Shown one piece after another: positions 42,930 to 54,737 of a stretch of 64,000 nucleotides of DNA; the first letter of the stretch is position 1; each line of letters begins with the position of its first letter. Source of the stretch: Massospora cicadina (Eukaryota; Entomophthoromycota; Entomophthoromycetes; Entomophthorales; Entomophthoraceae). Both the position numbers and the translations under genes were made by a program. Under the pieces are notes generated by a model. That model worked only from the letters and a program-made list of their open reading frames with translations, made no database searches and was not told where the DNA came from. Where the stretch lies: the NCBI GenBank assembly GCA_022478985.1, contig JAKSZP010014450.1:1-64000 (forward strand). Reading direction: 5' to 3'.

Positions 42930-43208
42930 GATGTCATCAATGAGAAGCAACAGGGCTTTTCCAATCTCTTGATGCGTCTTTACAGCCATGTCCTTGTTTG
43001 GTAGATTTCCCAGCAGAAGGATGATAGGTCGCTGGTAGGCAGGGTCTAGGATACCTGGCAACACCCGAGGTTCCACAGGGATGATTCCATAAAAGCTAGT
43101 TAAGTGCAGTAGGCAGTTGCGGGGGATTTGCATAGTAATTTTAGTGTCTATCACCTTTTGTTCACCAGCTTTGACTACTACCTCCTCAGACGCATACAAC
43201 GTAATTCC
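42930..43208 (-). pseudogene. D/E dUTPase-like domain
   Basis: The clearest dUTPase match in the window, inside an open 127-codon stretch (43223-42840): EGITLYASEEVVVKAGEQK, IDTKITMQIP, then PGILDPAYQRPIILLLGNL (43058-43002) and IGKALLLLID. The motif 3 Asp (GAC at 43046-43044) and Tyr are retained, unlike lineages I and III. Motif 2 (usually RSG) and the Gly-rich motif 5 are not evident. It lies between protease and RT. Confidence 0.62.
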
Positions 43209-43299
43209 CTCTGAACCATCCACAGAATCAGGAAGCTTTTTAGTGTTTTGTCCTGTTGTGGTATATGTAAAGGTGAGAGTAGAAGAAGGATACTCAATT

Positions 43300-43700
43300 A
43301 CACATGTATATTCCTTCTTCTTAGGCTCATCGTTTGTAAAGACTAGAGGATCTTCATAGTTTAGAAGGGAGAGAATCCCTGTTTCATATTGATGATTCCA
43401 TCATACTCAATCTTGAATTGCGTGCCAATTAGTAGGTCATAAGCGTTATTGTTTAATGCTAAAGCGGGGGCAGCCAATAGAAGCTTCCTAATTCGTATGG
43501 GCAGAGAAGAGTAAACCCCAATAGCTCATGCATTATTAGGTCCTGCAGTACCATACTCTTGCAAATAATCCAGGTCAGGCGCCAACTTAATTTTATTGAA
43601 GAGCTTTGATGAAACTATGTTCACTGGTGCATTTGTATCAAGGACAGCTAGAACATGAAATTTATTGATTACAACCTCAACCTTGGTTATTGTAGTACCA
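43300..43700 (-). pseudogene. D/E protease
   Basis: Active-site strand AVLDTNAPVNIVSSKLFNKI (about 43650-43590): Asp is present, but the Gly of DTG is Asn. Then YGTAGPNNA, GVYSSLPIRIRKLLLAAPAL and NNNAYDLLIGTQF. Closely related to both protease copies of B. A few stops. Confidence 0.82.
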
Positions 43701-43759
43701 AAAGTAAGGGGAGGGCGAGGACTTCCTTCAAATGGAGAGTGGAAGCAAGGCGTTGAGCC

Positions 43760-45180
43760 ATTGTAGGGCAGTCATCTTTTTATAGATTGGATGGTATGGA
43801 CCTTCTGAGTGGAGCAGATCACTGTCCCAATAGGCTGGTCAGCATCACTAGCAGTACCAAACACCTCTGAAAACCTCAACAACTGTTGAAGATAATTTGG
43901 TCATGGTATTATGGCCATATCAATCCGTTCAGGCCTCAACCTATCTGGAACCTGAACTTCCATTGGAGCACCCAAAACATAATAGCCTGCATCTTCGTCA
44001 CCCCCTTCAGACTCATCATCAGAGGGATTGTCAATACACCTCATCAAATACTAAAAGGAGGCAGAGAAACCGGCTTAATTTTCTCACAGGGGAGAGCTTT
44101 ATCACTCTCATCTACCTGTTTGCTTTTGAAGGTAGCATCGTGGCTGTACCAGTTTTGGGGGGAGATGATGGAAGTGTATTGGCTTTGGCGTTTGCCTTAG
44201 GAGAGATCAGCTTGAGCTGCCCCATAATAGCAGGTTTTGAACTAGGGGCAGCTGAAGTTGAGCCTGAAGATAATTGAGGCAGCGGCTTAGGTAGGTGTAA
44301 TGTATTATCCACCTTAGTAGAATGCTCGTGTAGAAAGGAACCAGGCAAAGTGATACCTGACTTCACCGGCTGAATTTTTGAACCTGAAGTTAGAGGAGAG
44401 TGCTGCCCCATAAATGCCAATATTTTCTGGCTATCCTTACAGGGGGAGGAGTAATTTGTCGCTGTAGTTATGTAGATGCCGGGCTCCATAGGGATACAGA
44501 CATGGAAGAGGCTGGATGGGCCATAGTTTTTTCGCACTTTTATGCGTTTTGCAGAGGTTCAAGCTCATAGAAGTCAGCCACTTCTAGTAATGCCTCTTTA
44601 ATATCCCGTACCATTTTAGAGGTATGCTTAACTGAGGAGATATGCATGGATAAAGAGGGATACAACGCTAAGCTATCCACTATAGCAGCAATGGCATCAT
44701 CTAGTGAAAGCAGTTTGGTCAGTAGCAGAGGTTAAACTTGGCTGTAAAGTTGCTCAACAAATGAGGGGATCGATTCCCCTGCTTGTAGGCTAAGTCACAT
44801 AAAGGCAAGTTTTAACCGTTGTAAACTTTGCATGGAACTAAACTCGTCAATCAGCGCTTGTATTACCTCCACCTAGGTGGTAAGTGTGGCTATGTGAGGA
44901 TCCATGATTTCTTAAGCCATCCAACTCAAGCAGGGAAGAATAAACTTGGTTTTTTGATGATCAGTCGCTCCTTCCATTGCAGATTCATAAACATACAGGA
45001 AGGAGGCAATACTGCCTTCACCAGGTGTGAATTTGTCCCTGAATGGAGGTTCAACCATAATAGGGGAGGGTCCATGAGGGCCTTGGGGAGAGTGCTGCTC
45101 AAGCCTTTTGAGGCGAGCCAAAGCACTGGCTAGTTGGTTCTCTAAAGCATCTAGCCTTGATTCCAGAATATAAAGTCATT
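43760..45180 (-). pseudogene. D/E gag
   Basis: Near the PBS, LDALENQLASALARLKRLEQ (coiled-coil-like) and FTPGEGSIASFLYVYESAMEG (45121-44912) match B gag. Capsid-like sequence continues in broken frames to about 44560. A Pro/Ser/Lys-rich tail with an open stretch (44537-44112) leads to the protease. No CCHC knuckle seen. Confidence 0.77.
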
Positions 45181-45201
45181 TTTTTGATAGTATACAGGCG
45201 T

Positions 45202-45219
45202 CCCCTGTAGTGAGCACCA
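45202..45219 (-). promoter_or_regulatory. Primer-binding site of D/E
   Basis: Minus strand TGGTGCTCACTACAGGGG, three bases inside the LTR; identical to elements C and 1. Confidence 0.82.
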
Positions 45220-45222
45220 ATT

Positions 45223-45971
45223 TGTAGGAAACCAGCTGATTTTTGCTTGCTGGTGCTTCACGCCTGCTGGTTTCCCCAAAAGTTTGTAAAAATGTTAAAA
45301 ATAAATTGAAAGCTCTAATAAAACCGGATTTTCACAAAATTTTATTAAGAGCGCAATAAAAGGAAAAATTGACCCCCTCAACATCTGACCATTTAGTATT
45401 TAAAGTACTTTAAGGGTCGAGGGGAATTTGGGGATATGTTTGGAATAGCTAAACTAAGTCTAAGTTAGTAAATATGATATAATAGTGTATCAAAGCTCAG
45501 GAACTCCCTCCAGGGCAGCGTAATGAAAGAAGAAAAATTCTGATTGGCCAAATGTACCTTTGAGGTAACTTTTTTTTTGAACTTGAGACAATCCCTGTCT
45601 GAGAAATTTCTTGCATCTTGGGGGACCCCCGCCAAGCCTACAAAAGGGGGTCCCAATGAAGGTGCATTGAAGGACTTTTTGGGGTTGGGGGAGTGCCTTC
45701 TGATGAATATCCCAAAGTCCATGGTGAAGTCTGAGTAACCTGACCAGCCAATTTTGCAGCTAGTGCCCGTACAGGTTTTGAACTGGTGTTACACCAATTA
45801 ATGGAGTTCAACTGAGAATTGGCCAGAGTCTTTTGGCCAAAATTTGCAATGTTATCATTTTAATCATTTTTAAGGGCACCAGAGTATTGTAAATGGCTGA
45901 CATTTCCCTTTTTCAGATGTATTTGACCTGCAAAATTCTTATTTTTCAGCGGCTAGGGCTAATGTCTGACA
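45223..45971 (-). repeat. 5' LTR of D/E (749 bp)
   Basis: Plus strand starts TGTAGGAAACC and ends ..GTCTGACA. Colinear with 1726-3281 except for the 780-bp segment missing here. Confidence 0.8.
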
Positions 45972-46020
45972 AATTTAATGATATTTGACAAATTTTGAAA
46001 TAAATATATGTGCATCTCAC

Positions 46021-46170
46021 TTTTGGACACATATATACATTTTTTAGGTTTACACAACCTTCAATTTTGGATGCATATATGCACTTTAAATTTACATACC
46101 CTCATTTTTTGGACAGATACATGAATTTTTAGATTTACTCAAACTCTTGTTTTTAAGATGCATATATTTG
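46021..46170 (+). repeat. Tandem repeat, four units of about 43 bp
   Basis: Units start at 46021, 46065, 46107 and about 46151, each TTTTGGA.(C/G)A.ATA.ATG followed by TTTA.(A/G).TTTAC. Strongly A/T-rich and diverged. It lies between the D/E LTR and the solo LTR and belongs clearly to neither. Confidence 0.75.
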
Positions 46171-46194
46171 TCAAATCAGTGAAAGGGTTAATAA

Positions 46195-47681
46195 TGTCTG
46201 CAGAGTTTTGGGTAATTCACTGGGTCCAGATCTGTCAGGATTGATCTGTACATATGCCTAAAATCTCATTGGGCAGAGTTGACAATGAAATTAGGGCATC
46301 TGATAGTCAATTGTTGATTAACTATTAGATGCACCAATTGGGATTGGTTGGGTTTCATCACCAAATGATTGGGAATTTAATCAGCAGTTGTGAGGAGAGT
46401 GATGCTGCCTGAAACTAGTGAATTGATTAGTTGATTTGCAACCTGCTATAATAGGTAAAGAGTCCCATTACCTAAGCATGTCGCTAGCCAAATATGATTG
46501 GTTCAGTGTGATTGATAAGAAATGTTAGACACATTTTCTGGCTCTTTCCATTTTCAGGTCTCTGGGATGTCTGACAGAGGAATCCTTATTCCAAAGGAGA
46601 AGACTATCACCAGAAGAGACTTCACAGGAAATTTAATAGCAACGGCTGCCATTTCATGGCTGAAGAATTTCAGGACAGGGTGCAGAGGGTTGTCATTCCT
46701 CTGAAGCATACTGAAATGGATGATATAAATTGTCTTGAAGAGAGTCAATAGTGGGAGAGATTAAGATCCTAGATGTAGGGACCAGTGAATTGCTGTAAAC
46801 TTAGGAATAGGTGTTGAGGGACCTATTGTAATAAAACTAGTGATTATGATGCCAATGTCTGTAGAGGAGATCGCTAAAAAGAGGCTCTAGATTTAAGAGA
46901 AATCAAGATGGAACCGGAGGTAAAACGTATCTTTATTCAGTTAAAGGAGCGATAATTATAGGATGTTTATTCGTCCTATTTCTTTCAGGGTAATGACGTC
47001 CTCCACTGGCAAGATCTTCAGCACCCTGACTTTGATCAGGTGGGGAGTTGACAGCAGGTTTACTTTTGAAAAATTTGTTAGATTGCAAGAATAGTGCTCC
47101 AATGAGGTGAGGGGAATTTTTGGATAGGTATCAGATGTAGGAAAATTCGAATTAGGCTGAGTGGGAGCAGGCTGAATCCCAATAAGCACAAACTGAGGAT
47201 TGGGCCCAAATTTCCCTATAGATTCCCTAGTATTTTTAATAATAAAGCAGATATTAATAGAATTAATATCTTCTATTCAACTTCAGTTTATTATTATTTT
47301 AGTAAAATAATTGTTGACTCTTTTGTGTGTGATAATGAGTAAGGATCAAATTTTTTTAGAAGAGAAGCATACCTTTACAGCAGATCTATGCTGACTCAGC
47401 ATGACGGGAACTAAGGCTGGGAACCTTTGAATCTGGAATTAGATTAACTTCAGCTAGTATAGGGAAGAAATCTTTAATTATCAACATAATCAGTATATTG
47501 TGGATCATTCCAAGTTTAGTGTTACCACCAATCAACCTTGTATATTATTCAATTACATATAATAGTCTTCATACTATTATCACTCATATATCTAAATACT
47601 ATCAAGCAATTCAAATTGTGCGCATACCAAACCTGTGCAGTTAACTTCTGGAAACAATCAAGAAAATCAAAAATTTTACCA
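46195..47681 (+). repeat. Solo LTR related to element C (diverged)
   Basis: Aligned by eye with the C LTR: ATCTCATTGGGCAGAG, TAGGGCATCTGATAG, TTTCATCACCAAATGATTGGG, CATTACCTAAGCATGTCGCTAGCC and, at the end, AACCTGTGCAGTTAA ... TTTTACCA. No PBS, gag or pol is attached. It lacks about 100 bases at its start and has extra sequence after 46760. It is much older than element C. A short frame (46956-47189, minus) has no support as a gene. Confidence 0.75.
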
Positions 47682-47682
47682 T

Positions 47683-47905
47683 GATAAATCAAATCAAAAA
47701 CATTTTAATAATCAACACAGAAGGGTAAGATTATACCAATAATTATAAGCCTAGGTGAACAATGCAAGGGTGTTAATTTTACCTGTATTCTATTCCCCAA
47801 TGATACTAAACACTCACAAAAGGAGCTCCTGGTAAACCATGCAAATTATACCAAGCACCAGCTGCAAGTAACCACTAAAAAGTTTTTAAAATGCTACACC
47901 AGCAT
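47683..47905 (+). repeat. Dispersed repeat X, copy 2
   Basis: Same sequence and orientation as 1490-1725. From 47906 the sequence leaves the alignment (CTTTATAAAAATATC). Confidence 0.55.
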
Positions 47906-48160
47906 ATGCTTTATAAAAATATCTACTATTCACTCCCCTCCTAAACCATTAATCATGGAGTTAGAGTGAAATTCAAGGTCAAACACCCAGAGATCTTGCT
48001 AGCTATAACTGAAAAAGAAATGTTTATCTGCAAAGTTTAAGCTTTTATCAAACAATATTTTTGTCATGGGAGATACTTTTCTTTCCAATTACTATCACTT
48101 TTAGTAATACAATTTGATTTAAACAGCACAATTTGATAATCAATACCAGGTGAGATAAAT
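47906..48160. other. Unassigned interval
   Basis: About 255 A/T-rich bases before LINE-3. I see no reading frame, repeat or signal; it may include the LINE-3 5' leader. Confidence 0.4.
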
Positions 48161-49354
48161 ATGAATAATAAAGTGAAGAGCTGGGAGAACGCGATAAAGG
48201 GTAGCAGACCTGGACCTGTACCGCCCAAAGGTACCAAGCGCACAGGTACAAATGAAAATCTCAGTAAAAATATAAAACTTATGGTGGTGCCCCCCACAGG
48301 TTTTATTAATTTTTTGGTAAAATACTGCAGCTATATGGAAGTATCCCAATTGCAACCACTGTTGTTGGTGGAACACGTTATATGAGTTTTCCCAGGCGTA
48401 GAAACACTGACAATGTGGGAAAATTACAGCGAAGCCCAACATAAATTTTTCCCGCACATGGAGTACTTAACAACCCATACTATCTGCAGGGGCTGGATAG
48501 ATCTTGGGCTCTAAACTGTGGAAGAAGCGAATGAAGCAGCAAAGGTCAGAGTGGTACTCGACCTTCCCAACAGACAGCAATTGGTACCACCCAAATGCAC
48601 CTGTTGGACTGAATCTAAAGACATTTTTATAATTTTAAACTATCTTCTGACCACTCTGGCACGCACAGTAGTCAAAAGACATCTCCAAGAAGGCCTAGAA
48701 GCCTACAAAGAAATCAAATAATTTGAAATGCAATGATTCCAACTGATGCCGACCCTTAGCACTGGGAAGGCAATAGCAATTATTTCACCAAACCAGGATG
48801 TAGTAGAGGATATTACAAAAATCCCTCACATAGAATCCCTCACCATTGATGGGAAAAATCCCAGATGTTCCGCACAACAGTGGAAAGCGCACCCCCCATA
48901 TGCAACCACTGCTAGGCCTTTGGGCACAAGATTCACGCTTGCCCAAAAAGAATCTCTGAGAGAAATGGAACGCTGTGAGGAGGAAATGGGTGAAGACGAC
49001 TCAGATTATGCCAAAATCACGGCTACTACACAAGCCTTCAGCTGGGGAGAACACGGGTAATATAAAATAATTGACACTATTTCCCTGAAAGAACAAAAAA
49101 TGGCCAAACAAGCTTGCAAGCTGGCCGCGGCCAAGGCAAAGGCCTCAGCAGAATCAACCTTATCGTTGGAGAAGATCCATGAAGACATGGAGGATTTTGA
49201 GTCAATGAACCAAACAGATCCCATGGAAAACCATACACCCAATCCAACCAGATTGAGTTCAGCAGAACCTGATTTGGAAATGAATGCAGCAAGATTGGGG
49301 TTCAGAGCACCTCCCAAAATTGTGAAATTTAACCCAATTGGGAAGAAAAATTAA
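48161..49354 (+). pseudogene. LINE-3 ORF1
   Basis: One frame over 398 codons with a few stops (about 48383, 48512, 48719, 49058). The ATG at 48161 starts a Lys-rich N-terminus. EEANEAAKVRVVLDLP and KRHLQEGLEAYKEIK match the conserved ORF1 region. The knuckle C-NH-C-(stop)-AFG-H-KIHA-C at 48901-48942 lies in another frame. The C-terminal part (KMAKQACKLAAAKAKASAES) is basic and helical. Confidence 0.85.
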
Positions 49355-49586
49355 CAATGGAATGCGCAAGAAAACAATGTGGCCAATAAAAGCACACAAG
49401 CGCACTGCAATAATATATTAAAACCACGCAAAGCCAAGAGAGGAGCAAAAAGCTGCGGTGATGAAAGGGGCAGAATACACCCCAACTCCTACTCATGGTT
49501 ATGCTCTCCACAGCAGAGGTGCAGTGGAGAGCAATGTGAGTGAGGGAGTAGGGCCAAGGGGCCCTGCTAACTGCTCCTGAGGCGCA

Positions 49587-50280
49587 TTGGGCTTCTCAGT
49601 AGAGATAGGGATGCTGAACATAGTGGGACTCAAGGCCTTAACATCCCAGGCCAAGAAGTTGAGTCTCCTACAAAACCCACCTGTGGATATCCTTGCGGTG
49701 CAGGAAACCAACTTTCCACAGGGAGAGGAGAAGGCATGGGAAAAAATGCTCCTCCCAACAATATCATTTTGGTCACTCCACTGTGGGGTGATAGTACACA
49801 CGAACCAAAACTTTAAATTTATTAATAAAAATTCATTCCTGAAAGGCCTTGTACTCGCTGTGACCTTCTCATGGCACACCGAAGTGCACACAATAGCCAG
49901 TGTATATGCCCCAAATGGTGCACATGCCCCAAAGAGAATTTCTCCCAGCCCTAACACAACTAAATCTACCAGAAAATACTTTCATAATGGGAGACATTAA
50001 CTGCTGGATTAACCCAGAGACAGACCAGTGGCCATACACAACAGAGATACCACAAGGGCACGTGAAACTCTGAGTACTAAAGGCCACCCTAGGACTATAT
50101 GATCCACTGCCAAAAAGGCAACCCCTGCTACAAAACATGACACGCCCACATGTACACAATGGTACACTTGTCTCTATATCGAGGATAGACCTAATACTTG
50201 CACCAATAATTTTCTGTCACCAAAATCTATAATTTAAAACTGCAAAAACTGAATTCTCCGACCATTGGCTTGTTTGGGTG
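49587..50280 (+). pseudogene. LINE-3 endonuclease
   Basis: MGFSVEIGMLNIVGLKALTS, then VDILAVQETNFPQGEE (catalytic Glu), ASVYAPNG (about 49900), a frameshift at about 49930, IMGDINCW (about 49986) and FSDHWLV at about 50255. All three catalytic motif groups survive. Confidence 0.87.
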
Positions 50281-50934
50281 TCTTACAAACTGGCGGAACC
50301 AAGTACCCAAGCACCCAGATGGTGCAGAATACGCCCAGAAAATTTAGCTGACTCAGAATTTTAATCCTGGATGGAGGAAATATCCTCAACCCAGGATTTT
50401 CAAACACCTTTTTGCTCGGACCCACTAATTACCTGGGAAAACTTCAAAAAATCAACAACCCAACAAATTAAACATACATCGTCTAGAAGACACAGGGCAG
50501 TTTCATCCATCATCAAACACACCTTGGCTGAAGTTGACCATCTATAAAACAATGTACCAAGCATTGAATACAGCTTTGGATGGGGTGTAAATGGGCAGAG
50601 TTTTCTGCTCATCTAAACACCCTGATCTGTGAACACCAACACCGAGTTGGAGTCCGTTATAAAGCAAAAACATAAGAGATTGAGAAACTTGCTCAAGCTA
50701 CTTTTTCCGCCAATTCCACGCCTGGAAAAATATGATAGCTTGTACACAGGTCCATCGACTGGATAAATCCATAGCAGAAACACCCAAAGAAGTCATGACC
50801 AAAGTTCACAGGTTTTATACAAAATTGTATAAATCCAAGATGGTCAAACCAGAAAAAATTGAAAAATTCAATAAAAGCGCATATATTGGCACCGCAGCCT
50901 AAAATTACAACTTAATCAACCTAATATCGTGCAA

Positions 50935-52206
50935 GGAATTATGGGAAGTAGTACGCGGTGCACCAAGAGGGAAATGCCCTGGACCTGATGGGATTCCCTA
51001 TGAATTTTACATAAAATATTTTACTAACATCTCTAACATTCTTCTAGCTTCAATGAACAAGTGTATTATGTAAACATGCCTTCTACCTGGAGGCAAAGAA
51101 GCCTACACGGTCACTTTATTCAAGGATGGAGACAGGTTAGACCTATCCTACTGGCGCCCAGTTTCCCTAACCCACACAGATGCAAAAACTTTTCACAAAA
51201 ATTATGGCTAAAATACTAGGAGAAATTGCAACTGATGCGATATCCCCATCACAATATGGATTTGTTCCAAGAAGATCCATATGGGATAACATCCACACAG
51301 TTTCAAATGTCTGCTAGTCCAAAACCTCTGGAGCACTTGTCTTTTTAGACCAACAAAAGGCATATGACAGGGTGAACTGAACCTATCTTAAGGCCTGCCT
51401 TCAAAAATACAAGCTCCCAAACAGATTTAAAGACTGGGTAATGTTTTTTACAGAGTCTGCTACCATGGCTGTGCGGGGAGCAGGCTTCTTAACCAACCCA
51501 GTCATCTCACAGAGAGGACTAAAACAAAGAGACCCCATAAGCCCTCTACTCTACAATTTTAGCTTAGACCCCCTAATCCAAAATACAAACACACTTTTCA
51601 AGGGAATAGACGTCAAGGGCCAACCACCAGTCAATATGATGGCCTTCACTGATGATTGTGTGATGAAAATCCAACAATCAGGACGCTTGCAGAATTGAGA
51701 AGATAATACTAGACTATTCAGCCATAAGTAACGCATCACTTAACACTGAGAAAACGGAAATTATACTCCTGGGAAAATATCAGACCCAGTGGATGCCATC
51801 TACCCAGAGCCAACAAACTAACACAACACCAAGACTCCTTATCAGGCATAGGAGGCGAAAGTTAGCAACGACCTCACTGAAACTTCCATTCACCAACAAG
51901 CAACAGCTGGTCCTGTTTGTCACTTGGGAGTATGGTTGGAAGCAGGAGGTTACGCCAACTCCAAGATGGAAAATCAAATTCTAGACAAAATAACAAAACG
52001 CATTGCCTCCTTACATGGACATCAAACAGGTCTAACAGGAAGGGTTACGGTAGCCAACTCCATGATTCTATCAATCATATAGTTCACGGCCCATGCAAAC
52101 GCTTTCTCACCATCCTTCTTCAACACAATCCACGCCCTATTACAAGGATGGCTATGGTCCAACAACAACCCCCCTGTACGCCTCAAAACCCTATTTGGCT
52201 CTAGAA
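50935..52206 (+). pseudogene. LINE-3 reverse transcriptase
   Basis: CPGPDGIPYEFYIKYF (about 50970), LLPGGKEAYTVTLF, GDRLDLSYWRPVSLTHTDAK, GFVPRRSIWDN (51250), VFLDQQKAYDRVN (51340), then the open stretch 51441-51698 with RGLKQRDPISPLLYNFSLDP and FTDDC (Ala to Thr in FADD). Multiple frame changes. The linker 50281-50934 has no identifiable domain. Confidence 0.9.
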
Positions 52207-52277
52207 GGAATGGAGGTATGGGAGTTACTAATTATGTAGAGCAAGAGACCCATATACTAGGATCCTGATTAGCTCAG

Positions 52278-53134
52278 GTGACTAGCCCAGATCTTCCAGA
52301 TACACATTGGTCCATAACAGCAAGATACAACTTTACACGAGCACTCCAATTAAGAAACCCAGATTGGCTAAACACATTAATCAAGTATCTGGCATCTCAT
52401 CCCACAGCTGCAGGACCACACGGAACTCCTGCACATTTCAAACGAATACTCCTAGCCATGAGAAGAGCGATGTAGCAGATCCACATAAGCGGCCAAACCA
52501 GCCACTGAGGACGCCCAAGGCTAACTCACAGACAGGAGATCAATGATCAAATAGTCACAGACAATATAATAAGCAAAAGCCCAAGTATTATAGCCAGGAT
52601 AGATTACCTGGACCATATGGACATACCCTACAACTTGGAGACTCAAAGAAGAGTATGAAGATACACACATCACCCTCTACTCCAACCCAGGATAAGAGCA
52701 CATGTATGGAGGTGCATGAAGAGAGTATACCAAACAGCTGAACGGTCAAATGCCACTCACACCTCATGTACAATATGTGGTCAGTATGGTAGCCTAGCCC
52801 ACCGTTTAGAACAATGCCCAACATCAGTGGCTGTATGGAAAGAGGCCATGCGCCTATTCCGCCAAGAAACGGACAACCATCTAGCCTAGCAAGGAACATG
52901 TTTGCTATAAACATGGACTCTCCTATCCACCCATCTCTCAGGGCGTTAATAGTAGCAATAGCACTATGGACGATACATACAATGGTACTGGAATCATTCA
53001 CAGGAGTAGCGCCCACAATCCAAGAAGCCATCCATCGCTTCCACAGCCATATTTTTGAACATTTCCAAGCATGGCTGTTTGGACACGTGACCCCCCATAA
53101 CAAAATGACAATCAACACATGGTTCCCCATATAA
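52278..53134 (+). pseudogene. LINE-3 C-terminal zinc-binding module
   Basis: C-TI-C-GQYGSLA-H-RLEQ-C at 52767-52817, followed after a frameshift by RALIVAIALWTIHTMVLES and HFQAWLFGHVTP, matching LINE-1. Stops at 52473, 52506 and others. Confidence 0.83.
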
Positions 53135-53359
53135 TTACTAAAGGTTGATCCTTTCCTTCATACATGCTGCATCCAAGAATAAGCCAGCATAACTCCCCTT
53201 CTCTACCGTCCAAAACTTGGTGATCCTGGAGACAACAAGAGGGGCCTTGAACCCTCTTGGGTGTCTTTAATTGTCAAATTTCATTAGTTCCCTCACTATA
53301 TGGGAAGTGCTTGTCACCTGGTCAACCTTCCCTGAACAAATATAAGATTTTTGTCATAG

Positions 53360-53640
53360 ATTTATCAATAATGGCTTCACCACAGTGGATCAGGCGGATG
53401 CTGCAGCAAATGTCATTATTGAAGTCACCATAAAAGTTGTATCCACCACATCAAGGTACACCGTACCTGATGGAACAATGAAAATGACCTCTTCATTTAA
53501 TTTGAAGATATTTCTAAAAATCTCCCTGGAAATTTATCAGACTGAAGTTGATCAAAGAGCCTAGAGGTTTATGGCAGAGTAAGGCAGTTTGAGCTTCAAT
53601 GATTCCACCTATGCTGGAACTCTGTTGCAGAAAGGCTATC
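53360..53640 (+). pseudogene. LINE-4 ORF1 remnant
   Basis: FTTVDQADAAANVIIEVTIK resembles SKIAADEAAAVRIVVDLPK of LINE-1, followed by a poorly matching tail. 53641-54737 shows only scattered short frames (for example a Lys/Glu-rich EEKAKK-like stretch near 53960) that may be the rest of ORF1. Confidence 0.55.
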
Positions 53641-54737
53641 ACAATTATTGACCCCAAACTGAGGTAGTGACTAACAATTGTTTGCTCCTCCGCATCATGC
53701 AGTTCATTTTGTCATAGGGACGAGTATCTGACGCTTCAGAGTAACTCCAAAGAAGGCACCCCCAATCTTCCAGCACTTCCAGGTGCTTAGGCATTATGCC
53801 CATGCATGCCCTGCTGCAGGCAAGCAACAATAGATGGAGGACCCAGAGGAGATGGATGAAACTGATGAAAATTTTGGGAAACACCAGGTGACGACAACCC
53901 TTTCAACTGGGGGGTCAGGGTGAGTACATACTCATTGAACTGGTTACCACCAAGCTATGCAAAACAGAGGAAAAGGCAAAGAAGTGAGAGGAGGCCATAG
54001 AAAGAGCTGAGGAAGCTAAAAAAGTGATTAAATTCTGAAAAAAAACAACAAAGATGAGATGCAAACTGCTTTGAGATCCTGAGGGAGATCCCCAAGGAGT
54101 CAATGGGATTGACAGCAGACTATTAGGCGCAGGAGGCAATGCAGGGGCAAATTATATTTTATTTGAGATGGGCCAACCTGGGGATGATACCGCACCGATT
54201 AATGGGAAATAGAATGAATGGGAAAGGAGGATAAAATCCAGAAAGCCTCCATGCGCGTCATATGATAGGCCAGAAACTCCATGGACCGCCTTTTTTATTC
54301 GCTATCTCAGTTCAGGGCATTGGTGCACAAGCCAACACAGTCATAATTTTCACCTACCCAAAGTTCCTGTACCAGAATCAAACTTGGGGAGGCAGCAGTA
54401 GAAGTCCCTATTCTACCACTGGGGTATCCTCCCCTGCAGGGGCAAAGTTTTAAAGAGCTAGAAAAAAACAGTGACAGGATAGGCTGGCTTCCCTAACTCT
54501 GGCCACTTACCTTTGGCCTCAATAAAAAACTCACAATATAAGGAATAAAAATTTTTATGATGGCCCTACCACAAAATAAGCAAGTGCGGCTTCAGCTCAG
54601 CTCAGCTCAGTGGCCCAGAAAACCCACCAAGAAACTTAAATCTCAAGTCACCTGAATTGTGATAGTACTGATTCAAATGGTCCAGAACTATCAAATTAAG
54701 GCAGATTGGGTGAATCAGGTAAACTGATCACAATAGG

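Larger units (their letters stand above)
1726..45971 (-). mobile_element. D/E: old lineage II Ty3 element, split by elements C and G
   Basis: Minus-strand element read from right to left: LTR 45223-45971, PBS, gag, protease, dUTPase-like domain, start of RT (to 42516); then G inserted; then rest of RT, RNase H and integrase (36585-34313); then C inserted; then the last pol codons and polypurine tract (3315-3282) and LTR 1726-3281. The pol protein joins sensibly across both gaps. Its family mate is element B, which shares gag, protease and integrase-tail sequence. It must be the oldest piece of the nest because it contains all the others. No target-site duplication is visible (TATGA against AATTT). 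Confidence 0.8.
48161..53345 (+). mobile_element. LINE-3: old, nearly full-length LINE
   Basis: Same organisation as LINE-1 and LINE-2 (ORF1, endonuclease, RT, zinc-binding C-terminus) but strongly diverged and full of stops. Its 3' end (GGGAAGTGCTTGTCACCTGG ... CCTGAACAAATATAAG) aligns with the LINE-1 3' end. No target duplication recognised. LINE-4 follows directly. Confidence 0.88.

Noticed and set aside
46522..47189. Short frames within the solo LTR
   Set aside because: 60-77 codons, no domain, located in a sequence aligned to a noncoding LTR.
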